This document shows, piece by piece, positions 34,925-43,617 of a DNA stretch of 64,000 bases. Origin of the DNA: Nocardioides marinus (lineage in GTDB: Bacteria > Pseudomonadota > Alphaproteobacteria > Rhodobacterales > Rhodobacteraceae); the NCBI GenBank assembly GCA_019801415.1, contig JAHVJD010000005.1, positions 1-64,000 on the forward strand, in the 5' to 3' direction. A program made the position numbers and the translations under genes. Numbering within the stretch: position 1 is the stretch's first letter; every line of letters begins with the position of its first letter. The notes under the pieces are model-generated. The model did not search any database. It was not told the origin of the DNA and saw nothing but the letters and a program-made list of their open reading frames with translations.

Positions 34925-35938
34925 ATGAAAGCGCTGGTCTATACCGGACCGCGCACCGTCGAGGTGCGCGACATTCCCAAGCCGCAGCCAAACGCTGGTG
35001 AAATCTTGCTGAAGATCCGCTACTGCGGGGTCTGCGGTACAGATATTGGCATTTTTGGCGGCACCCACCCCCGAGCCACCGCCCCGCTTACGCTGGGCCA
35101 CGAACTCGTCGGAGAGGTGGTCGATGGGTCGGACCGTTTTGCCGCCGGTCAGCGCGTGGTTGCTTACCCCCTGCTCTCTTGCGGGACATGTCATGCGTGT
35201 CGGACAGGGCAGCCGCATGTCTGCGACAGTTTGCGGCTACTTGGCATCGACATGGAAGGTGGCATGGCGGAATACCTCGCCGTGCCCGAGGACATGCTTT
35301 TTGCGATCCCGGATGATCTTAGCGATCAGATCGCTGCGCTGGTCGAACCGATGGCCGTAGCACAGCGCGCTGTTGAACAGTCTGGCCTTCGGCTGTCAGA
35401 TCGGGCCACAATTCTTGGTGCCGGACCAATTGGACTTCTGGTGGCCCTGGCCGCCCGCCAGGCTGGCGCCGCAAAGATCATTGTGTCTGATATCGACCCT
35501 TTTCGCCTGTCACTGGCTGCATCCTTCGGCTTCACAACTGTCGATCTGCGCAACCAGGACCTAACCGAAAAGATTCTGGCCGAAACCAACGGCGACGGAG
35601 CTGATGTTGTTTTTGAGTGCGCAGGGGCCGAAGCGGCTGCGCGGGACATGACCCGCGTCACCCGATCCGGCGGAACAATCTGTCTCGCGTCCCTTCATAA
35701 GGCTCCCAGCCCCGTTGCTCTACTGGACATTGCCTTCAAGGAGCTGCGACTGATCGGCTCACGCGTTTATACAAAGGAACAATTCCAACGCAGCATTGAG
35801 CTCGCGTCCACCTTGGCCGATGATCTAGAACAGTTGATAACTCGCACTTTATCGCTGAGCGCTGCAAGTTCCGCTTTTGGCCATGTCTCTGACTTACACA
35901 AGAACGATGTGAAAGTTTTGATCAACTGCAAGGAGTAA
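34925..35938 (+). CDS. Zinc-dependent alcohol dehydrogenase family protein
   Basis: A 337-residue medium-chain dehydrogenase (342 if ATG 34910 is used; the family usually begins at MKALVYTG as here). The catalytic zinc motif GHELVGEVVDG and the first zinc ligand in CGVCGTDIGIFGG are present. The four-cysteine structural zinc lobe is incomplete: CGTCHACRTGQPHVC keeps its cysteines closely spaced. AxIxGAGPIGLL (ATILGAGPIGLLVALAA) is the NAD-binding motif. It resembles sorbitol, idonate and galactonate dehydrogenases, fitting sugar-acid catabolism downstream of the TTT importer. Confidence 0.87.
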   Translation: MKALVYTGPRTVEVRDIPKPQPNAGEILLKIRYCGVCGTDIGIFGGTHPRATAPLTLGHELVGEVVDGSDRFAAGQRVVAYPLLSCGTCHACRTGQPHVCDSLRLLGIDMEGGMAEYLAVPEDMLFAIPDDLSDQIAALVEPMAVAQRAVEQSGLRLSDRATILGAGPIGLLVALAARQAGAAKIIVSDIDPFRLSLAASFGFTTVDLRNQDLTEKILAETNGDGADVVFECAGAEAAARDMTRVTRSGGTICLASLHKAPSPVALLDIAFKELRLIGSRVYTKEQFQRSIELASTLADDLEQLITRTLSLSAASSAFGHVSDLHKNDVKVLINCKE

Positions 35939-35989
35939 TGTCACGATAACTCATCAGTTTTACTCATGAACCGCCCCCCTAATCTGAGG

Positions 35990-36506
35990 AGGTGTCTAAT
36001 TAGGCCGTGTTGACAAAAGGGATTCACAGGCAGGGCTGAACGTGATTCAAGCTGGTATCTGCGATGGAGACCAGCTTGGCACGAGACCTTATGTCGGACG
36101 AAGAATGGGTATTCTTTGAGCGTTTCATCCTTTCTGCCCGCGCCCCGAACGGACGCAAACCGGCCAACCACCGGCTTGTTCTTGATGGGATATTCTGGAT
36201 TGCCCGGACCGGCGCGCTATGGCGCGATCCTATGATGGCGACAGCATCAGGGCGAAGCTGAATGCGCGAAACGTCCTGCCCGTTATCCCAATGCGAAAAT
36301 CCCGTAAGAAGCTTATCGATGTCGACCGCTCGCTTTACCGCCTGCGCAACCTGGTCGAGCGCTGCTTCAACAAACTAAAGAATGCCCGCCGCGTGGCAAC
36401 TCGCTACGACAAAACCATGGAAAGATTCCTGGGCTTCATCGACATTACATCCATCCGGCTTTGGCTCAGACATTTGTCGACATGACCTAAACACGCCGTG
36501 GCATCT
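35990..36506 (+). mobile_element. Internally deleted IS5-family insertion sequence
   Basis: The block starts with GGCCGTGTTGACAAA (36003) and ends with TTTGTCGACATGACCTAAAC near 36473-36492; GTTGACAAA and TTTGTCGAC are imperfect inverted ends. Inside is a transposase split in two frames with its middle missing. The present length near 500 bases compares with about 850 for complete elements of this type. It has left a non-autonomous relic between two catabolic cassettes. Confidence 0.65.
36064..36485 (+). pseudogene. IS5-family transposase, internal deletion
   Basis: The first frame (METSLARDLMSDEEWVFFER to ARTGALWRD) is the N-terminus of an IS5/IS427-group transposase. The second frame (SYDGDSIRAKLNARNVLP, then NLVERCFNKLKNARRVATRY to SIRLWLRHLST) is its C-terminus with the catalytic glutamate region. 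They join at about 36225-36232 in different frames, with the central catalytic part deleted. It cannot encode active transposase. Confidence 0.8.
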
Positions 36507-36678
36507 GAGGGTGATTTGACGTTCAACGCGCTCGCATCATCCAAGGTAGCCACGAACGGCAGCTCAGGGCTCAGACCAGCCCAATGCATCCGCGGCGTGT
36601 CCCAAAGAACAGGCGACCTAACAACGGCCATTCAAACTGTCTGAAATTCAGGTGTCAGCGCGGTGCTGATGTCTGGGC

Positions 36679-36930
36679 TTGGAGGGGAAAACTATACCAA
36701 GAGGCCAACTTCCTGCTGTCATCCCGAAACGAAGAGCCTGGAACAAGGGCCGGATCATCGACCAGAAACGGCCACTGTTGCTGAAACAGGTCTGGGCGCT
36801 CCGAGCGCGACTCGAACTGGCGGGTAACCTGCGCGATCTTGCGCTGTTCAACGCGGCATTTGATAGCAGGCTTCGCGGATGCGATTTGGTAAAACTGCCT
36901 GAAAGTAATTCACTTTTGGCAGACTGTTGA
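36679..36930 (+). pseudogene. Truncated tyrosine recombinase (integrase) N-terminus
   Basis: The 83-residue frame contains KRPLLLKQVWALRARLELAG, then NLRDLALFNAAFDSRLRGCD and LVKL. This is the N-terminal region of a conserved proteobacterial site-specific integrase. Resemblance ends after LVKL, before any of the catalytic Arg/His/Tyr residues. It marks a former mobile-element junction next to the IS5 relic. Confidence 0.7.
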
Positions 36931-36935
36931 CAACA

Positions 36936-36979
36936 TATAAAATCTGGCGCGCAAGCGTCTTCAGAGCTTACGCGCCAGA
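36936..36979 (-). terminator. Rho-independent terminator of the ureohydrolase operon
   Basis: On the minus strand TCTGGCGCG (36979-36971) pairs with CGCGCCAGA (36951-36943), with an additional AAGC/GCTT inner pairing, followed by TTTTATATG. It lies about 45 bases after the ureohydrolase stop and is a well-formed intrinsic terminator. Confidence 0.8.
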
Positions 36980-37021
36980 TCTCCGCGTCATTCGCAGGGA
37001 CGAATGTCTGCGGGAGGAGAG

Positions 37022-37987
37022 TTATTTCCTGTTGTGAAAGATGAAACCGATGAAGTTCAGCAGAAGCTGCGCGGCAAGGATCTGGGTGCTTTCGCTGGAA
37101 TCATAGGCAGGGGCAACCTCGACCAGGTCGATCCCAACGACATCACCGCGCTTGCTCAGCCCCTGCAGAATTTCCAGCACGTCGTAGTAATGGAAGCCAC
37201 CGTGACTGGGGGTGCCGGTGCCGGGCGCGATTGAGGGGCAGAACGCGTCGATGTCAATAGTCACATAGTAACGCGCGCCTTCGGGGATGCGGTCCAGCAC
37301 CGCGTCCCTGCCCAGTTTGCGCACTTGGCGCACCGACAGGATGTCGGAGCCGCGCTCGCGGGCGTCGATGTAGCCTTCCTTGGCGGTCGAGGACACGTTG
37401 CGGATGCCCAGCTGGGTCATGCCGGAGACGTAGTCTTTCTCAATCGCGCGGCGCATCGGGTTGCCGTGGCCATCGGTGACCCCCTTGCGTTCGTCGACAA
37501 AGTCCAAGTGTGCGTCGATCTGAACCACATGAATCGGGCCGTTCTTGGCACAGTCTTCCTTGTAGGCGTTGATGCAGGGAATGTTGATCGAGTGATCGCC
37601 GCCAATGGTGACGGGCAGCGCGCCCGCGTTCAGTATCTTCTTCACGCCGTATTCGATATTGGCGTGGCTCTCCTCGGTTTTCGTGTGGATGATGTCGGCA
37701 TCGCCCAGATCGACGATCCGCACCTCCGCGCCCAGATAGGTGACGTCATCCTCGTGATCATAGGCGCCAGCATGGCCGAAGCTGAACAGCGTCGAGGCCT
37801 CGCGCACCGCCCGCGGGCCGAAGCGCGCCCCGGAGCGGAACTGGCAGCCGAAGTCAAAGGGCGCGCCCAGGATCGCAACATCGGCGTCGATGCCGTCCCA
37901 ATCCTCCACATAGGGTTTCTTGCCGAAGGTGGCGATGCCGACAAAGGGCAGGTTCAGGCGGCCGGATTCGTAACCGTGTGCAGACAT
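37022..37987 (-). CDS. Ureohydrolase (agmatinase / guanidino-acid hydrolase family)
   Basis: A 321-residue binuclear manganese hydrolase. The metal ligands are visible: GGDHS, DAHLD and DIDAFCPSIAPGTGTPS (variant of DIDxxDP, with Cys after Phe). It removes urea from a guanidino compound. Guanidinobutyrase, guanidinopropionase and agmatinase share these motifs, so sequence alone does not decide. The adjoining TRAP importer, a class that moves carboxylates, favours a guanidino acid such as 4-guanidinobutyrate (inference). It is the last gene of a minus-strand operon, 18 bases after dctM, and is followed by an intrinsic terminator. Confidence 0.87.
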   Translation of the reverse strand: MSAHGYESGRLNLPFVGIATFGKKPYVEDWDGIDADVAILGAPFDFGCQFRSGARFGPRAVREASTLFSFGHAGAYDHEDDVTYLGAEVRIVDLGDADIIHTKTEESHANIEYGVKKILNAGALPVTIGGDHSINIPCINAYKEDCAKNGPIHVVQIDAHLDFVDERKGVTDGHGNPMRRAIEKDYVSGMTQLGIRNVSSTAKEGYIDARERGSDILSVRQVRKLGRDAVLDRIPEGARYYVTIDIDAFCPSIAPGTGTPSHGGFHYYDVLEILQGLSKRGDVVGIDLVEVAPAYDSSESTQILAAQLLLNFIGFIFHNRK

Positions 37988-38005
37988 GTTGATTCTCCGT
38001 TTTTC

Positions 38006-39286
38006 TCAGCGATAGGCCAGTTCCGGCAGGAACAGGGCGATTTGCGGGAAAGCGACCAGCAGGCCGGTCACGAGCAAGAGGATGACGAGGAAGGGCGGCA
38101 CGCCTCGCACCACCTCTACAAAGGGGCGGCGGAACACCGCGATCGCGGTGAACAGGTTGCAGCCAAACGGCGGGGTTGCGGCACCGATGGCAACCTGCAG
38201 GGTGATCAGCACGCCGACCAGAACCGGGTCGAGGTCGGCGGTTTTGATCATCGGTGCAAAGATCGGCACCAGGATCAGGATCACCACAATCGAGTCCACG
38301 AACATGCAGCCCACGAAAAAGGCGACGTTCACAGCCAGCAGCGTCATCAGCGGCCCGGCCTCATCCAGGCCCAGTGAGGCGATGATTTGCTGCGGCACTT
38401 GGGCAAAGCTCAGCGTCCAGCTGAAAGCCGCGCCCGCCGCGATCAGGATAAACACCACCGAGGTAATGGCGCCGGTCGACAACGCAATATCCCACAGGTC
38501 GCGCAAGCGGACCGAGCGGAAGATCAGCACCTCCAACACTGCCGCATAGAGCACGCAGATCGCGGCCGCTTCGGTCGGCGAAAACACCCCGCCATAGATG
38601 CCGCCCACGATGATCGCCGGGAACCCCATCGGCCACAGCGCGCGGCGCATGGCGGTGAAACGCTGGCCCCAGCCCTCGCGCGGCAGCACTGGAATGTCAT
38701 GGCGGTAGGCGTAGGCCATGCAATATGCCGAAAACAGCACCACGATCAGCAGCCCCGGTACGATGCCTGCGATGAACAGCTGCGAAATCGAGGTGCCCGA
38801 GACCACACCATAGATGATCATGCCGATGGAGGGCGGGATCAGATAGGCCAAGTCCGCGGCATTGACGATCAGGCCGATGGCAAAGCTGTCCTTGTAGCCG
38901 GACATCAGCATTCTGGGCCGCATGGCACCGCCGACCGCCACCACAGTTGCCTGGGTCGAGCCGCAGACCGCGCCGAACAGCGCACAGGCCGAGGTAACGG
39001 AAATCGCTAGGCCGCCCTTGATATGACCCATGAAGCTCATCACTACGTCGATCAGCCGGTTGGCGGAATGGCCGCGGGTGATTATGTCGGCGGCCAAGAT
39101 GAACATAGGCACCGCAATCAGCGCGGCAGGCTTCACGCCGCCGATCATCTGCTGGATCAGGATCTGCATGTTCATGGATGGGAAGTAGACGAGGAAGCCC
39201 AGCACCGCGGCCGAGATCAGCGGCATCTTCATTGGGAACCCTGCCAGCAAAAGCAGGATCATCACGGCAAGCATCAGTTCGGACAT
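38006..39286 (-). CDS. TRAP transporter large permease (DctM family)
   Basis: A 426-residue membrane protein with DctM signatures VPMFILAADIITRGHSANRL, PPSIGMIIYGVVSGTSISQL and GAATPPFGCNLFTAIAVF. It overlaps the dctQ gene by 13 bases. It forms the channel of the importer that supplies the ureohydrolase. Confidence 0.92.
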   Translation of the reverse strand: MSELMLAVMILLLLAGFPMKMPLISAAVLGFLVYFPSMNMQILIQQMIGGVKPAALIAVPMFILAADIITRGHSANRLIDVVMSFMGHIKGGLAISVTSACALFGAVCGSTQATVVAVGGAMRPRMLMSGYKDSFAIGLIVNAADLAYLIPPSIGMIIYGVVSGTSISQLFIAGIVPGLLIVVLFSAYCMAYAYRHDIPVLPREGWGQRFTAMRRALWPMGFPAIIVGGIYGGVFSPTEAAAICVLYAAVLEVLIFRSVRLRDLWDIALSTGAITSVVFILIAAGAAFSWTLSFAQVPQQIIASLGLDEAGPLMTLLAVNVAFFVGCMFVDSIVVILILVPIFAPMIKTADLDPVLVGVLITLQVAIGAATPPFGCNLFTAIAVFRRPFVEVVRGVPPFLVILLLVTGLLVAFPQIALFLPELAYR

Positions 39287-39906
39287 TGCTTTTCCTCCCC
39301 GCGCTGGGTCTCTTCACCAACGTCTTCATAGCGCTGAATGGCCGCTGCGGTTTCCGGGTCTTCGTAGCTGTCCACCTCTAGGTAGGAGACGTAGATCTCC
39401 TCCTCGGCGAAATTCAGGTTGCGCAGCGCGGTCAGCAGGTATTGGAACGAGGTCAGTGCCAGCCCGATCACCACCCAGACATAAGTGAGGTACAAGGGTA
39501 CCTGCAGCGCAGGGGTGATGCGGCCACGGCTGGCCACTTTCTGCACATAATCCAGCGCGTAGCACGCGAGCAGCGCCATCATCACCGCGGTGGTGGCAGC
39601 GATCACCACCATCAACCCCTTGCGCATCTTTACCGGCAGCGCGTCATAGATCGCCGACATGCGGATGTGAATGCCCTTGCGGGTGGCATAGCCCAGCCCC
39701 ATGAAAGTTACGATGACAATCAGGAACTCATTCAGTTCCTCAGAGAAATAAATCGACTGGTTGAACACATAGCGGCCAAAGACATTGGCGATGGTGTTGC
39801 CAGCCATCAGGATGATCCCCCAGCCCAGGATCCAGACCTCGGCACGGCCAATGGCGCCGTCAATCTTTCCCAGAAAGCCGAAAGGAGCGGATTTGCCGTC
39901 TTGCAT
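39274..39906 (-). CDS. TRAP transporter small permease (DctQ family)
   Basis: A 210-residue protein, longer than the usual 160-180. The first 20 residues and the last 40 (from about 170, YEDPETAAAIQRYEDVGEET) are hydrophilic. Four helices lie between, with the DctQ pattern YFSEELNEFLIVIVTFMGLG and RKGIHIRMS. I start at 39906, behind GGGAGGAAATC. It lies 55 bases after the binding-protein gene. Confidence 0.9.
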   Translation of the reverse strand: MQDGKSAPFGFLGKIDGAIGRAEVWILGWGIILMAGNTIANVFGRYVFNQSIYFSEELNEFLIVIVTFMGLGYATRKGIHIRMSAIYDALPVKMRKGLMVVIAATTAVMMALLACYALDYVQKVASRGRITPALQVPLYLTYVWVVIGLALTSFQYLLTALRNLNFAEEEIYVSYLEVDSYEDPETAAAIQRYEDVGEETQRGEEKQCPN

Positions 39907-39961
39907 GATTTCCTCCCTTGGTTCGGCCCCGCGCGAGACTGGGCGGGGCCTAATAGCGGGA

Positions 39962-40978
39962 TCAGTTGCCCGCCAGCTCTGCCTGCAGGGCGTCCAGCAG
40001 CTCTTGGCCGCGGGCGCCTGCGGTCTCGACATAAGTCGCGGCAGTGTCGCCCGAGCGGGTACGAAAGACGTCGCGCTCTTCCTCGGTAAGGACGACCAGG
40101 CCGATGTCCGGCTTGGATTCCTTGATCACGTCAAGACGGGCCTGATTGAAATCGGCGACCACGCCGTCGATGAAGCCGGTCATATCGGCCATGGTGTCCC
40201 GCACCAGCTGCTGGCGCTCCGGGGTCAGGGTGGCGAACCAGTCGGAGCCCGCGACCACGGTTGTGACCAGCTCCTGCTCGCCCGCCCAGATCAAGTGGCT
40301 GGTGACCTCATAGAATTTCATCTCCTCGATGGTCGGAATCGGGTTCACCTGGCCGTCCACAGCACCCAGCTGCAGCGCGCCGAACACTTCGCCAAACGGC
40401 AGCGGCGTCGGGCTTGCGCCCATATTCTTGTAGGTTTCCAGCAGGATGGGCGACACCATCACTCGCATCTTGAAGTTCTCGAAATCCTCCGGCGTGCGGA
40501 TCTCACGGTTGGTGGTCCAGACTTGCGGGCCTTCGGAATACATTGTCATGATTTCCAGGCCGCGCTTCTGGAAGTCCGCGTTCAGCGGGCCATAGATGGT
40601 CTCCGAACCGCTCAAAATGTCCGAAACCGCCGCCGGGTCGGAAGGCAGCAGGTAGGGCAGCAGGAACACCTGGCTCTCCGGCACGATGGTGCCCAGGTTG
40701 CCGATCGACACATTGGTTAGCTGGATGATGCCATCGGCTGCCTGTTCCACCGTCTCGGTCGGGGTGCCGAGCGTGCCCATCGGATAAACGGTCACCGTCA
40801 CATCGCCATCGGTCGCTGCCTCAATGCGCTCTTTGAACTCCTGCGCATAGGCGTCCATGATTGAGCCTGGAATCTCCTCAATGGCGAATTTCCAGTCCTC
40901 CGCAAAGACGGCGGCCGGCGCCAGGCTTAGCAGCGCCGCAGCCGCGGTGGTTTTCAGGTGATTCAAGCTAAAGGCCAT
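39962..40978 (-). CDS. TRAP binding protein (DctP family)
   Basis: A 338-residue periplasmic binding protein. The signal peptide runs MAFSLNHLKTTAAAALLSLA to AVFA-ED. The DctP pattern includes FKERIEAATDGDVTVTVYPM and FGEVFGALQLGAVDGQVNPI. The ATG at 40978 has GAGGAGACCTGC in front; a longer frame begins in the promoter. First gene of the minus-strand TRAP/ureohydrolase operon and divergent from the LysR gene, which likely controls it. Confidence 0.9.
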   Translation of the reverse strand: MAFSLNHLKTTAAAALLSLAPAAVFAEDWKFAIEEIPGSIMDAYAQEFKERIEAATDGDVTVTVYPMGTLGTPTETVEQAADGIIQLTNVSIGNLGTIVPESQVFLLPYLLPSDPAAVSDILSGSETIYGPLNADFQKRGLEIMTMYSEGPQVWTTNREIRTPEDFENFKMRVMVSPILLETYKNMGASPTPLPFGEVFGALQLGAVDGQVNPIPTIEEMKFYEVTSHLIWAGEQELVTTVVAGSDWFATLTPERQQLVRDTMADMTGFIDGVVADFNQARLDVIKESKPDIGLVVLTEEERDVFRTRSGDTAATYVETAGARGQELLDALQAELAGN

Positions 40979-41044
40979 GCAGGTCTCCTCCCGGTTGGCA
41001 TGGTTGACGGGGGTCGGGAGGCACCACAGCACGAAGAGATGCTT

Positions 41045-41086
41045 TGAAAAATATTACATTGATTATCTTTACATAAGAATATTTCA
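41045..41086. promoter_or_regulatory. Inverted repeat in the LysR/dctP divergent promoter
   Basis: TGAAAAATATT (41045-41055) and AATATTTCA (41078-41086) are an imperfect inverted repeat flanking an AT-rich 22-base centre, within the 143-base gap between divergent genes. The symmetry and position suit a LysR-type recognition site. It is a candidate only. Confidence 0.4.
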
Positions 41087-41121
41087 TGCAAATCGACCTT
41101 AAACAAAAAAAGGGATCTGCC

Positions 41122-42027
41122 ATGAAGCTGTTGCGCAACACGCTACTGGAAACCTTTGTCACTGTCGTTGAGTGCGGCGGTTTTTCTGATGCGCAATACG
41201 CCCTTGGCGTCACGCAATCCGCCATCAGTATCCGCATCCGCGATCTGGAAACCTCCTTGGGCTACCGGCTCTGCGAACGCGGCCGCGGCGGCTTCCGCCT
41301 GACGGAACGCGGAGAGATCGCCTATCAGAAGGCCCGCGATATCCTGCGCAGTGCCCGCGACTTTGACGCTGAGCTGCTGGAGCTGCGGAATACAATTTCC
41401 GGGGATCTGCGCATAGGGATCGTGGATGCGATCGACAGTCTTCCAGACCTTAAGTTTGTCGAGGCTTTGCAAAGGTTCCTGGCCCGCCCGAATGAGGTCA
41501 GGATCGAAATCGTGGTCGCGTCCCCCATGGACCTGACACAGCAGCTGATCAGCGGCGAGTTGAACGCTGCCGTGGCGCCGTTCCGCAACCAGGTGCCCGA
41601 ACTGGAGTATGTGGAACTGTGCAGGGAGGAGCACAGGCTTTACTGTGCTCTCGGGCATCCCTTGTTCACTGAGCCGGATAGTGAAATCTGTCTTGAAACC
41701 ATAGGGCGGTTTAAGTTGTGCCAGCGATCATATGATATGCTGGTATCACCGGAACTCGGATCGCCCGAACCGATGGCGGTCGTGGCCAACATGGAGGCCA
41801 TGGCGATGCTCATCGAAACCGGTCAGTTTCTAGGGCCACTACCAACGCATTTCGCCCGCAGGCGGGTTGCAGAAGGCAATTTCCGGGAAATCAGTAATAC
41901 CCAAATGCGTTGGAACTCAACCTTCTATCTCGCAACCCGCCGAGTGCATGTTCTCAGACATGCCGTAGAACTGTTTGCTCAAGATCTGCAGAACGCCTGC
42001 CTTGATGAAAGCAAGACGCGGGAATGA
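41122..42027 (+). CDS. LysR family transcriptional regulator
   Basis: A 301-residue regulator with the N-terminal helix-turn-helix (LETFVTVVECGGFSDAQYAL, then VTQSAISIRIRDLETSLG) and a LysR effector domain (about 90-290). I start at 41122, with AAAGGGATCTGCC in front; an ATG at 41086 would add 12 residues not typical for the family. It is divergent from the guanidino-type TRAP/ureohydrolase operon and probably activates it. Confidence 0.9.
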   Translation: MKLLRNTLLETFVTVVECGGFSDAQYALGVTQSAISIRIRDLETSLGYRLCERGRGGFRLTERGEIAYQKARDILRSARDFDAELLELRNTISGDLRIGIVDAIDSLPDLKFVEALQRFLARPNEVRIEIVVASPMDLTQQLISGELNAAVAPFRNQVPELEYVELCREEHRLYCALGHPLFTEPDSEICLETIGRFKLCQRSYDMLVSPELGSPEPMAVVANMEAMAMLIETGQFLGPLPTHFARRRVAEGNFREISNTQMRWNSTFYLATRRVHVLRHAVELFAQDLQNACLDESKTRE

Positions 42028-42473
42028 AGCTTGAGTGCGAATAAAAAGGCAGAAGCTGATCGGCAGCTCTGTTGCGGGCGTTAGCATGGCATAGGGGGAA
42101 TGCCGATGTCTCAAAAGGTAACGCGCGAAGCGAGTGTCCTAGCTAGTACAGGTTGCACGCGCAGCAAATGGCTGGTTGGTCCCGCGTCTGAGTTATCGGA
42201 TCAAGCTGCGGCGAAAGCATGCTTGCGGTCCAGGTAAAACTGGCACCTTGAATGACCTCTTCGGTGACATTGGCTGCATCGCAACAATGAGTGTGCCGCA
42301 CCTGCGAGGAGATGCTGCGCCAGCAAGATCCCGCAAGAGCAACGGCGGTAAAGACGGCAACCAAGTCATACGATGCAAGTTTCATGCTGCGCCCTCGACG
42401 AGCGGCAGCTTTTGATCACGGCACCGCGGCGAAAATCGTGGCCTAACCTGGCGACAGTAAGGGTTTTGCAAAG

Positions 42474-42560
42474 GTCGCAATCTGCGCTTTTCTAACATCT
42501 GCACCGAGCGCCGCATCGCCCTGGTCAGCAGGGCAGACCCGAAGGTCGCTTCCGGGAAAT
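42474..42560 (+). repeat. Dispersed repeat, copy B
   Basis: The words GAGCGCCGCATCGCCCTGG and CCCGAAGGTCGCTTCCGG correspond to 15871-15970 in the same orientation with many substitutions and small gaps. It directly abuts the IS3-type orfA relic. Confidence 0.45.
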
Positions 42561-42566
42561 CTGGCA

Positions 42567-42674
42567 GGTTACCCCCCTGATAGCGACTAGACGGGACATG
42601 CCTTGTCCCATCTGAACTTCAAGCTGCGGCAGCTTAGAGTCAATCTCTTCGGGCTTCGGTCGCTTGTTCGCCAT
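42567..42674 (-). pseudogene. IS3-family transposase OrfA remnant
   Basis: MANKRPKPEEIDSKLPQLEV, then QMGQGMSRLVAIRGVT, matches the N-terminus of the IS3-group OrfA that normally reads MANKRPKPEEIVxKLRQVEV. The match breaks before the helix-turn-helix is complete, and no orfB follows. TGGACCAATTCCATTGGGGA near 42709 may be the old left end of the element. Confidence 0.75.
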
Positions 42675-43134
42675 TCGTGGTTCTACATTTTCTAAACATA
42701 ACGGTGGACCAATTCCATTGGGGAGGCTCAGGCTTAGAAACGGAAAACGCTCACGTCCGTGGTCCGGCCTTGGGGGCAAGTCCACATCAGCCGGAACCAT
42801 CCGGCTTTCGGCGATTCAGAGTTGGGGAACAGAGCAAGAAGACCGGGCTGTAACAAGGCGACTGAGGCCAAGTCAGGGAGCAACGGTCATAAAGCAATAC
42901 AACCAATAGCGTCGCTTGCGGTGATGTCAACATTCCCGATCAGGAAGGGTGCGAAGCTTTTTTGGCCTTTCGCCGTTTCGAAGAGAAACGCTATGCAGGT
43001 AGGTCGAGGAGGGATGTATATTGAGAGAGCCCCGGGGCTCAGAAGGTGCGCTAGAAATGGGGAGGCATGACTGTGCCGAACTTTTTGAGTTGACTGTTTG
43101 GCGGGAGCAGAACTGGTGGGGGTACTGAGTTCCG

Positions 43135-43617
43135 GTGCGGGGCGCTACAAAAGGAAGCGCAGCGGCTGAGACAGTAGAGGCAGCGGCCGCTATCTCAAAT
43201 CTTCCAGCCAAGGCGTACTTCAAGGCGCTAGATCTTCTCTCCCGGGGTATTTCTGATTGCAACTACCGGACCGCTGCCGCCGCGGCGCACGCCAGATTGC
43301 CGAACCTAAAGGATTGGCTCAGCAATCCGGACGTAGTTCAGGACCGCCTGGACATTCGGATCCCGGAACTGGCCGAGAGCGGAACCATGATGGCAATCAT
43401 GGCCGACCCGATGGGTCTGAGCGAACTGCCCGATCTGGTTCAGAAATTCAAGCACCTCGCGGACTGTCGCGAGGCGACGGACGCACATTTCGAGGATCTC
43501 AATCTGTTCATCCGCAACAGGAGGATTGTCCGGCAAAAGTCCGGAACCCTAAAAAATGGGTTCAAGGAAGAACTGGACATTGAATATGGCCACCGAGCTG
43601 CCGGGTTGATTTCATAA
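43135..43617 (+). CDS. Hypothetical protein
   Basis: A 160-residue frame from a GTG at 43135; the ribosome site is weak and the start uncertain. The middle (LPNLKDWLSNPDVVQDRLDI, SELPDLVQKFKHLADCREAT) has a believable helical protein character, no signal peptide and no membrane segment. I do not recognise the family. It may be the tail of a longer damaged gene, since debris lies directly upstream. Confidence 0.4.
   Translation: MRGATKGSAAAETVEAAAAISNLPAKAYFKALDLLSRGISDCNYRTAAAAAHARLPNLKDWLSNPDVVQDRLDIRIPELAESGTMMAIMADPMGLSELPDLVQKFKHLADCREATDAHFEDLNLFIRNRRIVRQKSGTLKNGFKEELDIEYGHRAAGLIS

Larger units (their letters stand above)
42028..43134. other. Gene-poor 1.1 kb with transposon debris
   Basis: No full gene is visible. 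The stretch holds copy B of a dispersed repeat (42474-42560), the truncated IS3-type orfA (42567-42674) and several short overlapping frames without ribosome sites. An 80-codon minus-strand frame at 42143-42385 begins with a signal-like MKLASYDLVAVFTAVALAG but has no further support. The region looks like an insertion hot spot. Confidence 0.5.
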
